A stretch of DNA of 64,000 nt from JALZAQ01 sp038253885 (GTDB lineage: Bacteria; Gemmatimonadota; Gemmatimonadetes; Gemmatimonadales; Gemmatimonadaceae): positions 1 through 64,000 of the forward strand of contig JBBSGP010000009.1 of assembly GCA_038253885.1 (NCBI GenBank). Reading direction: 5' to 3'. A model generated the notes under the pieces. It saw only the letters and a program-made list of their open reading frames with translations, was not told the origin of the DNA and ran no database searches. Made by a program: the position numbers and the translations under genes. Positions 9,314 through 17,730 of this stretch are shown here, one piece after another (positions within the stretch are counted from its first letter, which is position 1; each line of letters begins with the position of its first letter).

Positions 9314-9387
9314 TCGGGGCGACCGGATTTGAACCGGTGACCTCCTGCTCCCAAAGCAGGCGCGATACCAGGCTACGCTACGCCCCG
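9314..9387 (-). tRNA. tRNA-Pro (TGG)
   Basis: The minus strand begins CGGGGCGTAGCGTAGCC, has the anticodon loop CTTTGGGAG with anticodon TGG and the T-arm GGTTCAAATCC, and ends CGCCCCGA. It is the first gene of a Pro-Arg-Lys tRNA cluster transcribed leftward. Confidence 0.95.
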
Positions 9388-9449
9388 CAAGCAGGTGTAA
9401 CCTAACGACGACGCCCCTCCTGTCAACCAAGAATCCCCGTCGTGGTGAC

Positions 9450-10073
9450 TCACATCCGCGCGCCGCGCAACACGCTCAGCAGCGCGCGAAAGGCGCGGCC
9501 ACGGTGGCTGACTCTCTCCTTGTCCTCGCGGCTCGCTTCGCCAAAGGTGAGCCCGAGCTCGGCGCACTCGAAGTACGGATCGTAGCCGAATCCCCCTCGC
9601 CCTCGCGGCTCCATCACCATTCGTCCGCGGACAAAGCCCTCGCACGAGAAGGATCGATCCGCGTCGACGTAGGCTGCGGCGCAGACGTAACGGGCACTCC
9701 GGTTCGCGCGGGGCGCGAGCTCGCGCAGCAGCTTGGCGTTGTTCGCGTCATCGAGCGCCTGACCCGACAGATCGCCGCGACCGCTCCAGCGCTTACTCCG
9801 CACGCCCGGATGCCCGCCCAGCGCTTCCACCTCGAGTCCCGAGTCGTCGGCGATGGTCGGGTGGGAGCCGGCGAACAACGCGTAGAAATAATGCGCTTTC
9901 GCTTCCGCGTTCGCCTGGAAGGTGTCATGCGACTCGATGCCGCTCTCGGCGTCGCTCTCGGTGATCCCGGCGTCGCGCAGATCGATCACTCGGTAGCCGG
10001 CTTCCTCGAGCAGCGGCCTGAGCTCTCGCAGCTTTCCCTCGCTGCGGGTGGCGAGCACAATGGACGCCTCCAC
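9450..10073 (-). CDS. rdgB: XTP/dITP diphosphatase (RdgB/HAM1)
   Basis: A non-canonical purine NTP pyrophosphatase that removes XTP, dITP and ITP from the nucleotide pool. At 207 aa it has the usual family length. Signature segments are ATRSEGKLRELRPLL at the N-terminus, TIADDSGLEVEALGG, GVRSKRW and GRGGFGYDPYFE, which form the substrate and Mg2+ site. GTG 10073 starts right after the rph stop codon, and the rph-rdgB order is common in many bacteria. Confidence 0.95.
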   Translation of the reverse strand: MEASIVLATRSEGKLRELRPLLEEAGYRVIDLRDAGITESDAESGIESHDTFQANAEAKAHYFYALFAGSHPTIADDSGLEVEALGGHPGVRSKRWSGRGDLSGQALDDANNAKLLRELAPRANRSARYVCAAAYVDADRSFSCEGFVRGRMVMEPRGRGGFGYDPYFECAELGLTFGEASREDKERVSHRGRAFRALLSVLRGARM

Positions 10074-10814
10074 TCAGCCGTCGAGGGCGAGTCGCTGGAC
10101 CTCGAGGAGACGGTCAATGCCGGACTCGGCCAACGCCAGCAACCGGTCGAGCGAGGGCCGGTCGAACGTGCCATGTTCGCCGGTTCCCTGCACTTCGACA
10201 AATCCTCGCTCACTGGTCATGACAACGTTCATGTCGACCGCCGCGCGAACGTCCTCCGAGTACTCCAGATCCAGACGCGGCTCCCCGTCGATCACTCCCA
10301 CGCTCACCGCCGCCACCCGCCGCTTGACGGGGGAGCGGGTGATCTTTCCGCTTCGTACCAACCAGTCGAAAGCATCGACCACCGCCACACATGCGCCCGT
10401 GACCGACGCCGTCCGCGTCCCGCCATCGGCCTGCAGAACGTCGCAGTCCACGCGCACGGTGAACTCACCAAAGTGAAAGTCATCCAGCATCGCCCGGAGG
10501 CTGCGACCGATGAGGCGCTGGATCTCCTGGGTCCGCCCACCCAACTGGCCGCGCTCACGCTGGGTTCGAGTGTGCGTAGCGCGCGGAAGCATGGCGTACT
10601 CCGCCGTCAGCCAACCCTCTCCGCGTCCGCGCCGCCATCCCGGGACGCCCTCCTCGACGCTGGCCGTGCAGAGCACACGGGTCAATCCGAAAGAGATCGC
10701 GCAAGAACCCTCAGCGAAGGAAGCGGCACCGCGCTCGATGCGGACGTCGCGCAGCGAGCCGGCCGCGCGGCCGGCGCGTGACGTGGGGGGCTGGGAGCCC
10801 GCGCGCTCAGACAC
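10074..10814 (-). CDS. rph: ribonuclease PH
   Basis: A phosphorolytic 3'-5' exoribonuclease that trims tRNA 3' ends. The 246-aa product matches family length when started at GTG 10814. This GTG overlaps the stop of the upstream adenylyltransferase gene and has GAGG just upstream. Motifs seen are SFAEGSCAISFGLTRVLCTA, RGEGWLTAEYAMLPRAT, RTQEIQRLIGRSLRA, and the CDVLQADGGTRTASVTGA core that carries phosphate-binding and catalytic residues. The N-terminus lacks the very common 'MRxDGR' opening, so the start remains slightly uncertain. Confidence 0.93.
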   Translation of the reverse strand: MSERAGSQPPTSRAGRAAGSLRDVRIERGAASFAEGSCAISFGLTRVLCTASVEEGVPGWRRGRGEGWLTAEYAMLPRATHTRTQRERGQLGGRTQEIQRLIGRSLRAMLDDFHFGEFTVRVDCDVLQADGGTRTASVTGACVAVVDAFDWLVRSGKITRSPVKRRVAAVSVGVIDGEPRLDLEYSEDVRAAVDMNVVMTSERGFVEVQGTGEHGTFDRPSLDRLLALAESGIDRLLEVQRLALDG

Positions 10815-11253
10815 GGAGCCTCGCGATGATGTCGGTCGTCGAGTGTCCGGGAGTGAGCGGCACGATGGCGACGCGCCCGCCCCAGGATTCGACCTCCGCG
10901 CGTCCCACGACGGTGCTCGGGGTATAGTCGCCCCCTTTGACCAGGACATCGGGCTTCAGATGGCGCACGAGCTCCACAGGAGTATCCTCGGCGAACAGCA
11001 CCACGACGTCCACCGCCTCGAGTGCGGCCAGAAGGTAGGCGCGTTCGGCCTCACCACGAATGGGCCGCGTCGGTCCTTTGAGCCGCCGCACCGATGCGTC
11101 GCTATTGACCCCGACGATCAGCGCGTTTCCCTCCGACCTTGCGGCAGTGAGCAGATCCACGTGCCCCGGATGCAGGAGATCGAAGACGCCATTGGCGAAG
11201 ACGATCGGTCCGCCCATGCCCTCGCGCCACGTTGCGGCCTCACTCCATGACAT
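10807..11253 (-). CDS. rfaE2: heptose-1-phosphate adenylyltransferase (RfaE2/HldE C-domain type)
   Basis: A nucleotidyltransferase of the cytidylyltransferase fold, likely making ADP-D-glycero-beta-D-manno-heptose for LPS inner core. It is the stand-alone 'domain II' form: 148 aa with FANGVFDLLHPGHVDLL (HxGH motif), GVNSDASVRRLKGPTRPI and VKGGDYTPSTVVGR. ATG 11253 is chosen because the longer frame to 11598 reads through the neighbouring gene in another frame. A GTG one codon upstream is the alternative. The kinase half (HldE domain I) is not in this window. Other cytidylyltransferase-fold roles are possible but less likely, given neighbouring LPS genes. Confidence 0.85.
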   Translation of the reverse strand: MSWSEAATWREGMGGPIVFANGVFDLLHPGHVDLLTAARSEGNALIVGVNSDASVRRLKGPTRPIRGEAERAYLLAALEAVDVVVLFAEDTPVELVRHLKPDVLVKGGDYTPSTVVGRAEVESWGGRVAIVPLTPGHSTTDIIARLRV

Positions 11254-11279
11254 CACCTTGGTCGCCGGCTGGCGGACGG

Positions 11280-11636
11280 TCAGAAGGTCCTCTGGACGTG
11301 GGCGCGAAACGGGAGCTCGCGTGTGTATCCGGCGAGCGCCACCGTCTCCGTCCAGCTGCTGGAGATCTCTATTCCGGCCGTGGTGCGGCGAACCGACAGC
11401 GCCTGGGCTCCGGGCGGCAGCCCGAGGGAATCCGCCTGCGCCCGGAGATTCGCGACGATCTTCGAATCGGTGAGATGATCCGCGAATCGCGCCTCCTGCG
11501 CCATCGAATCGCGGAACCGATAGTAGCGCATGTACGGTTGCGCCACATCGACGCCGAAGTAGATGATGACCGAGAGGATGAGGAGCATGAACAGGCATCC
11601 GAGTCGCGTCCTACCTTCTCGACGCGGCGTTACCAC
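11280..11636 (-). CDS. DUF4845-like single-pass membrane protein
   Basis: A 118-aa protein with a positively charged N-terminus (RREGRTRLG), one transmembrane helix (about residues 14-30, CLFMLLILSVIIYFGVDVA) and a periplasmic domain with alternating helix and strand. The length and the pattern of one anchor plus a small soluble domain with a DSKIVANLRAQADSLGLP helix resemble the DUF4845 family, whose role is unknown. GTG 11636 overlaps the lptE stop codon by 7 nt, suggesting translational coupling. Confidence 0.6.
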   Translation of the reverse strand: MVTPRREGRTRLGCLFMLLILSVIIYFGVDVAQPYMRYYRFRDSMAQEARFADHLTDSKIVANLRAQADSLGLPPGAQALSVRRTTAGIEISSSWTETVALAGYTRELPFRAHVQRTF

Positions 11637-12145
11637 TGCGACTGCGCTCCCGCAATCACATCGCTCACAATCTTGTCGAGCGCCTGTCGCCGGCCATCAT
11701 CCTCGCCGCGCTCGCTGTACTCGCCGTCGGCGGTCAGGCTCTTGCGCTGCCAGAGCACGCGTCCCGACGTCTGATCCACGATCTCCACGTCCACCGTGAT
11801 CTGCAGTCGGCGGCGGGCGGCGGTGGTCACGCGAGGATCGGAGCTGTACGCCGACGGAATGTCGGGCTCATAGCGCAGGATGCGTCCGCGAACGACGGCA
11901 TCGGCGCGGCTCTCCGACGCGGCGCGCAGACCCAACCGGCCCTCGACCTCGCGCCGCATGCGCTCGTGAAGCTCGCGCTGCAGTGCGGGGGCGGCGGTCT
12001 CGTTGTCGAAGGGGAGAACCGCTACGGTGTGAATGTGCGAGGGCAGCCCGCCGCCGGCAAAACCGTACGGAAGGCATCCGCCGGCGAGAGCCAGCAGCAC
12101 ACTCAGGAGTGCCGGCTGGGATCTACCGCCAGATCGACTCGTCAA
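11630..12145 (-). CDS. lptE: LPS-assembly lipoprotein LptE family
   Basis: A 171-aa outer-membrane lipoprotein expected to plug the LptD barrel during LPS export. A lipoprotein signal ends in the lipobox LALAGGC (Cys about residue 24). The mature part has the IHTVAVLPFDNETAAPALQRELHERM strand-helix and the ITVDVEIVDQTSGRVLWQ region typical of the LptE/LptE-like fold in Bacteroidota and related phyla. The predicted start is a TTG with GGAGGGA just upstream, inside the 3' end of the preceding gene. LptD is not in the window. Confidence 0.8.
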   Translation of the reverse strand: MTSRSGGRSQPALLSVLLALAGGCLPYGFAGGGLPSHIHTVAVLPFDNETAAPALQRELHERMRREVEGRLGLRAASESRADAVVRGRILRYEPDIPSAYSSDPRVTTAARRRLQITVDVEIVDQTSGRVLWQRKSLTADGEYSERGEDDGRRQALDKIVSDVIAGAQSQW

Positions 12146-12776
12146 ATCCCTCCACGCTCTCGGTGCGGGTGATGATCAGCTCGAGCGTGCGACGGGCACG
12201 AAGGTCGGAGAAGTGAACGGTGTCCGTCGCGGCTCTCGTGACGCGCTGCTCGATGCGGCCCCCCTCGATGAGCTCCAGTGATCGCAACCGCCCGGTGACC
12301 CAGACGGCGCGCCAGCGGGGATCGGTTCCAATGTCGGCACGTAGGGTGTCCGCGTCAACGCGCAAGACGGTGTCTCGGAGCGCGCCGAGATGCAGCCCTC
12401 CAAGAGCCCCCCAGAGGAGGGGCGGCGGCGGCACCAGCCCCTTCATCATGGCCATTCCCGGTGCCCGCAGGTTGTTCCCGATGACCACCGCCCGCCCCCC
12501 GAGCCCGTTGGGCAGGAAGAAATCCAGTCGAACGCTGTCCGGAGCGGAGATACGGGCCGCTCCATCCCCTCGCAGATCGAAGTCCGGATCGGTGTAGTGC
12601 CAGGTGAAAACCACCTTTCGATGCCCCTGAGCCAGCTCATCGCGCGGCAGCCTGAGAGTCAGCGGGGCGACGCTTCCTCTGAGTGGCGGAGCCTTGGGCG
12701 TACATGACACGCTTCCCGACAGGATGAGCGCGCCGAGGAGAACAGCGTGAAGCGCGCCGCCGGCGGCGAGACGCAT
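12123..12776 (-). CDS. LolB-like outer-membrane lipoprotein
   Basis: A 217-aa lipoprotein. The signal ends in ILSGSVSC, with Cys as lipid anchor. The body is a run of beta strands with the feel of LolA/LolB (KVVFTWHYTDPDFDLRGDG, DSVRLDFFLPNGLGG, DTLRADIGTDPRW, RSLELIEGG). LolB inserts lipoproteins into the outer membrane. I infer that role from fold-like pattern and from neighbouring LptE, not from a diagnostic motif. ATG 12776 shares its A with the TGA of the upstream peptidase gene (TGATG), so the two are probably coupled. Confidence 0.55.
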   Translation of the reverse strand: MRLAAGGALHAVLLGALILSGSVSCTPKAPPLRGSVAPLTLRLPRDELAQGHRKVVFTWHYTDPDFDLRGDGAARISAPDSVRLDFFLPNGLGGRAVVIGNNLRAPGMAMMKGLVPPPPLLWGALGGLHLGALRDTVLRVDADTLRADIGTDPRWRAVWVTGRLRSLELIEGGRIEQRVTRAATDTVHFSDLRARRTLELIITRTESVEGFDESIWR

Positions 12777-15601
12777 CAATAGTCGTAGCCGATGAAGAAG
12801 TCCACGAACCGCTTGCTGTAGTACTCGCGCACGTCCGGGTTGGAGTCATTGCCGCGAAAGGAGAAGCGGCGGCCCGCGTCGAACCGCAACACAAAGCCGG
12901 GAATCAATGGCATCCGCAGACCGACGCCAGCGGATCCGAGCGCCCGGTGGTCATACGCACCTGCGTTCCACGCCTGCGCCAGATCGGCGAACACCGCTCC
13001 CTGAAGCTGCGGAAAGCTGATGGCTCCGAACGGGAAGCCGAACGTGACATAGTTCGCGAGCGGAAAACGGTACTCCGAGTTGAAGAGCCAGGCGTGAGTG
13101 CCGGTCACCTCGTAGCGGGGATACCCGCGGAGCGCCCACGAGCCCGCGATCTGGGTGACTCGGGGACGGATGCCCTCCGAGACATAGGCGTACCCACGGA
13201 GCGCAATAGCGGCGTGGAGTGACGTGCGGTAGTACCGCCGCACATCCAGCTGGCTGTACCAGTTCTCGAAGGCACCGTGCGTGATGTCGCTGACCACTCC
13301 CCCGGTGAGGTTGTAGCGCATTCCGTCGATCGGTCCGGTGCTCAGCCACAGGGTGTTGTCGCCGACCAGGCTGACGAAGTTTCCCGAGAGCACTCCCACA
13401 CGATGAAGCGGCCCCTGCACGAGAACGTTGGCGAAGTCGAAACGATCGGAGTGCTCGAGGCTGACGTTTCCCTCGATCCGCGTGAACCTCGACAACGGGT
13501 ACCGGATCGCCCCAAAGACGCCATAGCTGGTTTCGTTGTACAGCTCGACCAGATCGCTCTCCACGAATGTGCCGGCGACCCGAAAGGCGCCGATCCCCCA
13601 ATTGATTCGCCGCTGCTGGTTCAGGTAGAAGACGCTGCCGTTCAGGTTGCTGAGGAAATCGCTGGAGGCACCGAGCTGATAGGACGCCAGGCTCGCCGAG
13701 ATGATGTGATCTCCCAGCAGGTCGCTGAAGTACAGATCGGCGCCCTGCACGCCACCGATGCTCGGAACACTCGTCGCCTGTCCGGCCGCGAAATCGAGCG
13801 TGTACCGGCGATGATAGCGGAGCGCCCTGGCCTGAGTCGCGCGCGCGTCCGCGAGCTCCGACCACGTCCACCGCGTGCTGTCGAAAGCCGCCCGGGCAAA
13901 GGTGCGGCGGCGCGCGACACTGTCCGGTTGGAGCACGTAGAGCGACCAATCGAGCTTGCTGAAGCCGGTCACGACGACGCGGGAATCGTTCGGCACCGGC
14001 GCGGGATCGAAAACCCCACCCTCGATGCTGGTCTCGCGACTGCCATTCCCGAGAGTGTCCGAGGAGTACAGGGCGAACGTCCCATCCCGGTCGCTCGTGA
14101 AGTAGACGCGTTGTCGTTGGGGGTCCCATCGCGGCGATTCGTCACGCCAGTTTCCGGCGGTGATCGGCGCGATCGCGCCCGTGCCGAGCTCCGCCCGGTA
14201 CAGATTCAGCGCGCCGTCGGCGCCCCCGGAGGCGCGGTCGGAGGAAAAGACGATGCTACGCCCGCCCGGCAGCCAACTGGGGTCGAGATCCTCGAACCGA
14301 TCCGTGGTGACGTGCGTCAGTTGGTGGCTGGCCATTTCAAAGACGTAGATGTCCGACACACCGCTCTCGGCAAGACCGCTGAACGCGATGCGGCCCCCAT
14401 CGGGAGACCAGGCCGGGCTCAGCACGGAGACGATGCCGTCGAACTGGTACCGGCCGATCACCCGGTCACGGCCCATGTCGTAGAAGAAGAGCGCGTCACG
14501 ATCGCCGAACTTGCTCCCGAAGACGAGAATTCCATTGCGTGAGTCCAGACGCGAGGAGAACTCGTGCAGCGACTCGAACTCGGGGCTCCGCTCGCCAGCC
14601 ACCACCACACGAGGCCGGGCACGCTCATCCAGCGGTTTGCGATAGATGTTGGTGTAGCCGCTGAACGGGGAGAGATAGACAACGTCCGACCCTGAGTCGG
14701 CGCGCGGAACGACCAGCGGCTTGAGAGCGAGCGGAGCGATCTTCACCCCGGCGAGCCCGATCGGCTGGCGCTCGATGACCGTCGGATAGAATCGCTGGCG
14801 CAGCGCCTCGAGCCACTCGTCGCTGAGGCGCTCGACGCTGCGGCCGTACACGCCCCTCATCGCGTCGTCGAACGTGCCGTATTTCCAGAGGGTCTGATAC
14901 AGAAGGCCGATACGCCACTCGCCGTAGCGCTCGGCGAGAAAGTGGTGCAGCTCGCCGCCGAGCGGATACACGATGGGGCTGAACGTCAGGTTGAGCTGCC
15001 CGATCGTCGGCATGCGCGAGCTCAGCGCCAGATCGCGCACGATCATCTGATCGCGCGAGTCCTGCGGCGACGAGAGGTACTCCGCCAATCCCTCGCTCCA
15101 CCAGAGCGGGACGTTGGGCTGGTGGCCCCGAGGGTAGAGGGCGAACTGCTGGGTCTCGATCGACAGCTGGAAGACATGCACCAGCTCGTGCCTGAGGGTG
15201 TGGCGGAACTCGGAGTAGCTGCCGCGGAAGGGGATTGTCACGCGGCGCTTGAGGTATTCGGTGACACCGAGGATTCCCTCGGGTGGCACGAAGGGGAGGA
15301 CGTTGGTCTGCTGGAAGTCGTAATGCGAAGCGTAGATGATCAGCGGGATCCGACGGGTGACATGATGCCCGAGGCGGCGCTCGAGTGTGTCATAGCTCTG
15401 CTCGGCGTAGGCGAGGGCCATCCGTCCGATCTCCTCTTCGGCCGGATAGTAATAGACGTCGACGTGATCGCCCTTGAGCATGTGCCAGTCGAAGTCGTGA
15501 TACTGAATCTTGTTCTGGCCGAAGTACTGGAGCTGCGCCGGAGCACTCCGGCTCGCCGCGAGGGTGACGATCGCGAGCAGTGCGAGACGTCTCGCTCTCA
15601 T
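12776..15601 (-). CDS. secreted gluzincin-like peptidase / TolB-type propeller / outer-membrane barrel fusion
   Basis: A 941-aa exported protein with three apparent parts. After a signal peptide (cleavage near APAQ), residues about 40-280 look like a peptidase-MA/gluzincin domain: HELVH at 138-142 and a likely third zinc ligand, Glu170 in WWSEGLAEY. Residues about 290-600 contain repeated propeller blades of the WD40-like/TolB type (LSPAWSPDGGRIAFSG, LDPSWLPGGRSIVFSSDRA, ESPRWDPQRQRVYFTSDRDG). Residues about 610-941 are amphipathic strands ending in aromatic FFIGYDY, like an Omp85/BamA-type barrel. It is probably an outer-membrane protein with an exposed or periplasmic protease head. The start overlaps the upstream stop as ATGA. 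Confidence 0.8.
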   Translation of the reverse strand: MRARRLALLAIVTLAASRSAPAQLQYFGQNKIQYHDFDWHMLKGDHVDVYYYPAEEEIGRMALAYAEQSYDTLERRLGHHVTRRIPLIIYASHYDFQQTNVLPFVPPEGILGVTEYLKRRVTIPFRGSYSEFRHTLRHELVHVFQLSIETQQFALYPRGHQPNVPLWWSEGLAEYLSSPQDSRDQMIVRDLALSSRMPTIGQLNLTFSPIVYPLGGELHHFLAERYGEWRIGLLYQTLWKYGTFDDAMRGVYGRSVERLSDEWLEALRQRFYPTVIERQPIGLAGVKIAPLALKPLVVPRADSGSDVVYLSPFSGYTNIYRKPLDERARPRVVVAGERSPEFESLHEFSSRLDSRNGILVFGSKFGDRDALFFYDMGRDRVIGRYQFDGIVSVLSPAWSPDGGRIAFSGLAESGVSDIYVFEMASHQLTHVTTDRFEDLDPSWLPGGRSIVFSSDRASGGADGALNLYRAELGTGAIAPITAGNWRDESPRWDPQRQRVYFTSDRDGTFALYSSDTLGNGSRETSIEGGVFDPAPVPNDSRVVVTGFSKLDWSLYVLQPDSVARRRTFARAAFDSTRWTWSELADARATQARALRYHRRYTLDFAAGQATSVPSIGGVQGADLYFSDLLGDHIISASLASYQLGASSDFLSNLNGSVFYLNQQRRINWGIGAFRVAGTFVESDLVELYNETSYGVFGAIRYPLSRFTRIEGNVSLEHSDRFDFANVLVQGPLHRVGVLSGNFVSLVGDNTLWLSTGPIDGMRYNLTGGVVSDITHGAFENWYSQLDVRRYYRTSLHAAIALRGYAYVSEGIRPRVTQIAGSWALRGYPRYEVTGTHAWLFNSEYRFPLANYVTFGFPFGAISFPQLQGAVFADLAQAWNAGAYDHRALGSAGVGLRMPLIPGFVLRFDAGRRFSFRGNDSNPDVREYYSKRFVDFFIGYDY

Positions 15602-17730
15602 GGAACGCGGATCGTGGAAATGCGATCGCCCTGGACCAATGCGTCCATGACGTCCAAGCCGGCGGAGACACGGGCGAAAACGGTGTAGCCGCCGTCGAGA
15701 TGCGGTTGTGGCGACAGGGTGAGGAAGTACTGGCTGCCTCCGCTGTCGGGACCGTTGAGGGCCATCCCGACGGCGCCGCGATCATAACGCCGGCGATTGA
15801 GCTCGTCCCGGATTGTGTACGGCGGTCCGCCATTGCCATCTCCGCGCCGGTCGCCGTCCTGGGCAACGAAGTTCGGCACCACGCGGTGGAAGCGCACACC
15901 CTGGTAATAGCCCGAGCGGGCGAGGGTCATGAAGTTGTCCACCGTGATCGGGGCATCCAGCGCGAACAGCTCGAGGGTGATGGTGCCACGCTCGGTGAGG
16001 ATCTCGGCGCGCGGGAGGCGGCCGGACAGCGCGGGAAGCACGAGCGCACGAACCCGATCCTCATACCACGACAGCTCGCGGGTGGTTCCGGCCGGTGTCG
16101 GCCAGCGCGAGAACAGCGTGACGCCCGCCGCTTCGAGCGCGACCAGTGGCTCCGCTGGCGGAATCAAGGTCGCCACTCTTCCCCGCACCGAGTCCGGAAA
16201 ACTGGTACTGTCGCGGCGCCACGCCGTCGCCAGCCACTTCACCGAGGCGATGCGCGCGTCCGGGAGAGAATCGCGCTGGGCGACGCGGTATGCCTCCATG
16301 ATGCGCGATGCCTCGCTCGCCGACGCTCGGCGCTCGAGCGCGCCGATGGCAGTGGCACGAACGTACAAATCCGAATCCGCAACCGCGGCGCGAAGCAGCA
16401 CGCCGCGCATCGCTTCGTAGCCGGCGCTATCGGCCAGTGCGGCCAGCGACTCGTAAGCGGCCACACGAACCCGCGGATCGGGATCGCTCACCCACGGTTC
16501 GGAGAGCTGGGCCATGCGTTGCGCGCGACGGGCCGACTTCGACGCGTCGGCAACGGCCAGACGCCGCCGCCAATCGGCCGAGCGTACCCAGCTTCCCGTG
16601 TCCGTCGAGTCGGCGGCGGGCAGGAGCACTCCCGCCCCAACGGCCGACGAGAGAACGCTGCGCCGGAATATGTACGCGCTGTCGGCGTCCCACGCCGAGA
16701 GCCAGCCGGCCCTCGAGCTGTCGAGCACCAGCGCCAGACTCTGCGCCGCCGTGACCCGGACGTTGGCGTCGCGATCGTGGGCTGCGGCGAGGACGTCCTT
16801 CCGAACGACCGCACCACCAAAGGAGGCAAGGGAGCGCACCGCGTTCACTCGTGTATGCGCATCGGTGTCGTGGACGAGCACCTCGAGCGCGGCGAGCGCC
16901 AGATCGCGGAGGGAATCACCGGCAGCCGCGCGCCTGAGAGCAGCCGCAACCTGGGATCGCACCTGCGGCTCCGGGTCCTTCTGGAGGTCCAGCAGGGCGC
17001 GGACGCCGGCGGCGGCTCCAGGCCGCGCGACCGCATAAGCGGCCCGCCACCGGACGGATTCATCCGGATCCCGCAGAAAGCGTGTGACCACTTGCACCGG
17101 AACAGGTCGCAGCTTGGACGCGGCGAGGAGCAGAGCTCCGGCGACGGCGTTGCCGCGCGGCCGATCACTGATCGTGAGCGAAGGATAAGCGGCGAGAAGC
17201 CGCTCGACCGTGGCGCGGGCGGGCGCCCCGATCTGACCAAGCGCCCATGCCGCATCCGCGGAAGCGGGGACGAGCCGACCCGCGACCTCGCCCAGATCGG
17301 GTACCGACGCGGTATCGCGCAAGAGACCGAGAGAGTACGCCGCGTTGGCGGCGACCGTGCTATCCTGATCCAGAAGGAGCGCGCGGGCCGTGGCGGCGAG
17401 CGCGCGAGCCCGAAGCTGTCCGATGGCAAGGGCGCCTCGGGCGCGGAGGGGTGCCGGCGATCCCGGCGCCATCGCGTGCACCAGCGCCGTGCTGTCCACG
17501 CGTCGAGCGTCCACCATCTGGAGCAGTCGCGCATAGTCCGACCGCGCCGCATCATCGAGATTCCTACCGGCTGACACCGCGCGTGGGGCGGCCGCGCCGG
17601 CAGGCGCGACGCCCGAGGTCGCGCAGCCCGCAGCGCCAAGGATCAGGAGGGTGCTACGCGCGGCCTTCCGCGGCCCGCGCCAGAGTCGCGCGCAGCTCGG
17701 CCGGCATGACTCGAACGCGCCCACCTGCAT
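15598..17730 (-). CDS. lipoprotein with HEAT repeats and C-terminal cyclophilin-type PPIase domain
   Basis: The product is about 710 aa. The N-terminus has a basic segment (RGPRKAARS), a short hydrophobic run and a lipobox-like LGAAGC. Residues about 70-560 are tandem HEAT/PBS-type helical repeats (for example DPDESVRWRAAYAVARPG, HDRDANVRVTAAQSLA, DPDPRVRVAAYESLAALA). The last ~140 residues are a cyclophilin domain: RGTITLELFALDAPITVDNF, GVRFHRVVPNFVAQDGD, GGSQYFLTLSPQPHLDG. It likely acts in the periplasm as a scaffolded prolyl isomerase. ATG 17730 is chosen; it overlaps the thioesterase gene by about 75 nt, and no closer canonical start precedes the signal region. Confidence 0.8.
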   Translation of the reverse strand: MQVGAFESCRPSCARLWRGPRKAARSTLLILGAAGCATSGVAPAGAAAPRAVSAGRNLDDAARSDYARLLQMVDARRVDSTALVHAMAPGSPAPLRARGALAIGQLRARALAATARALLLDQDSTVAANAAYSLGLLRDTASVPDLGEVAGRLVPASADAAWALGQIGAPARATVERLLAAYPSLTISDRPRGNAVAGALLLAASKLRPVPVQVVTRFLRDPDESVRWRAAYAVARPGAAAGVRALLDLQKDPEPQVRSQVAAALRRAAAGDSLRDLALAALEVLVHDTDAHTRVNAVRSLASFGGAVVRKDVLAAAHDRDANVRVTAAQSLALVLDSSRAGWLSAWDADSAYIFRRSVLSSAVGAGVLLPAADSTDTGSWVRSADWRRRLAVADASKSARRAQRMAQLSEPWVSDPDPRVRVAAYESLAALADSAGYEAMRGVLLRAAVADSDLYVRATAIGALERRASASEASRIMEAYRVAQRDSLPDARIASVKWLATAWRRDSTSFPDSVRGRVATLIPPAEPLVALEAAGVTLFSRWPTPAGTTRELSWYEDRVRALVLPALSGRLPRAEILTERGTITLELFALDAPITVDNFMTLARSGYYQGVRFHRVVPNFVAQDGDRRGDGNGGPPYTIRDELNRRRYDRGAVGMALNGPDSGGSQYFLTLSPQPHLDGGYTVFARVSAGLDVMDALVQGDRISTIRVP

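Noticed and set aside
11254..11598. N-terminal extension of the heptose adenylyltransferase
   Set aside because: It reads through the DUF4845-like gene in another frame and has shadow-like composition.
15580..17574. Long plus-strand open frame opposite the HEAT-cyclophilin gene
   Set aside because: Arg/Gly/Pro-rich translation with no recognisable domain, fully antisense to a gene with clear domains; typical of high-GC shadow frames.
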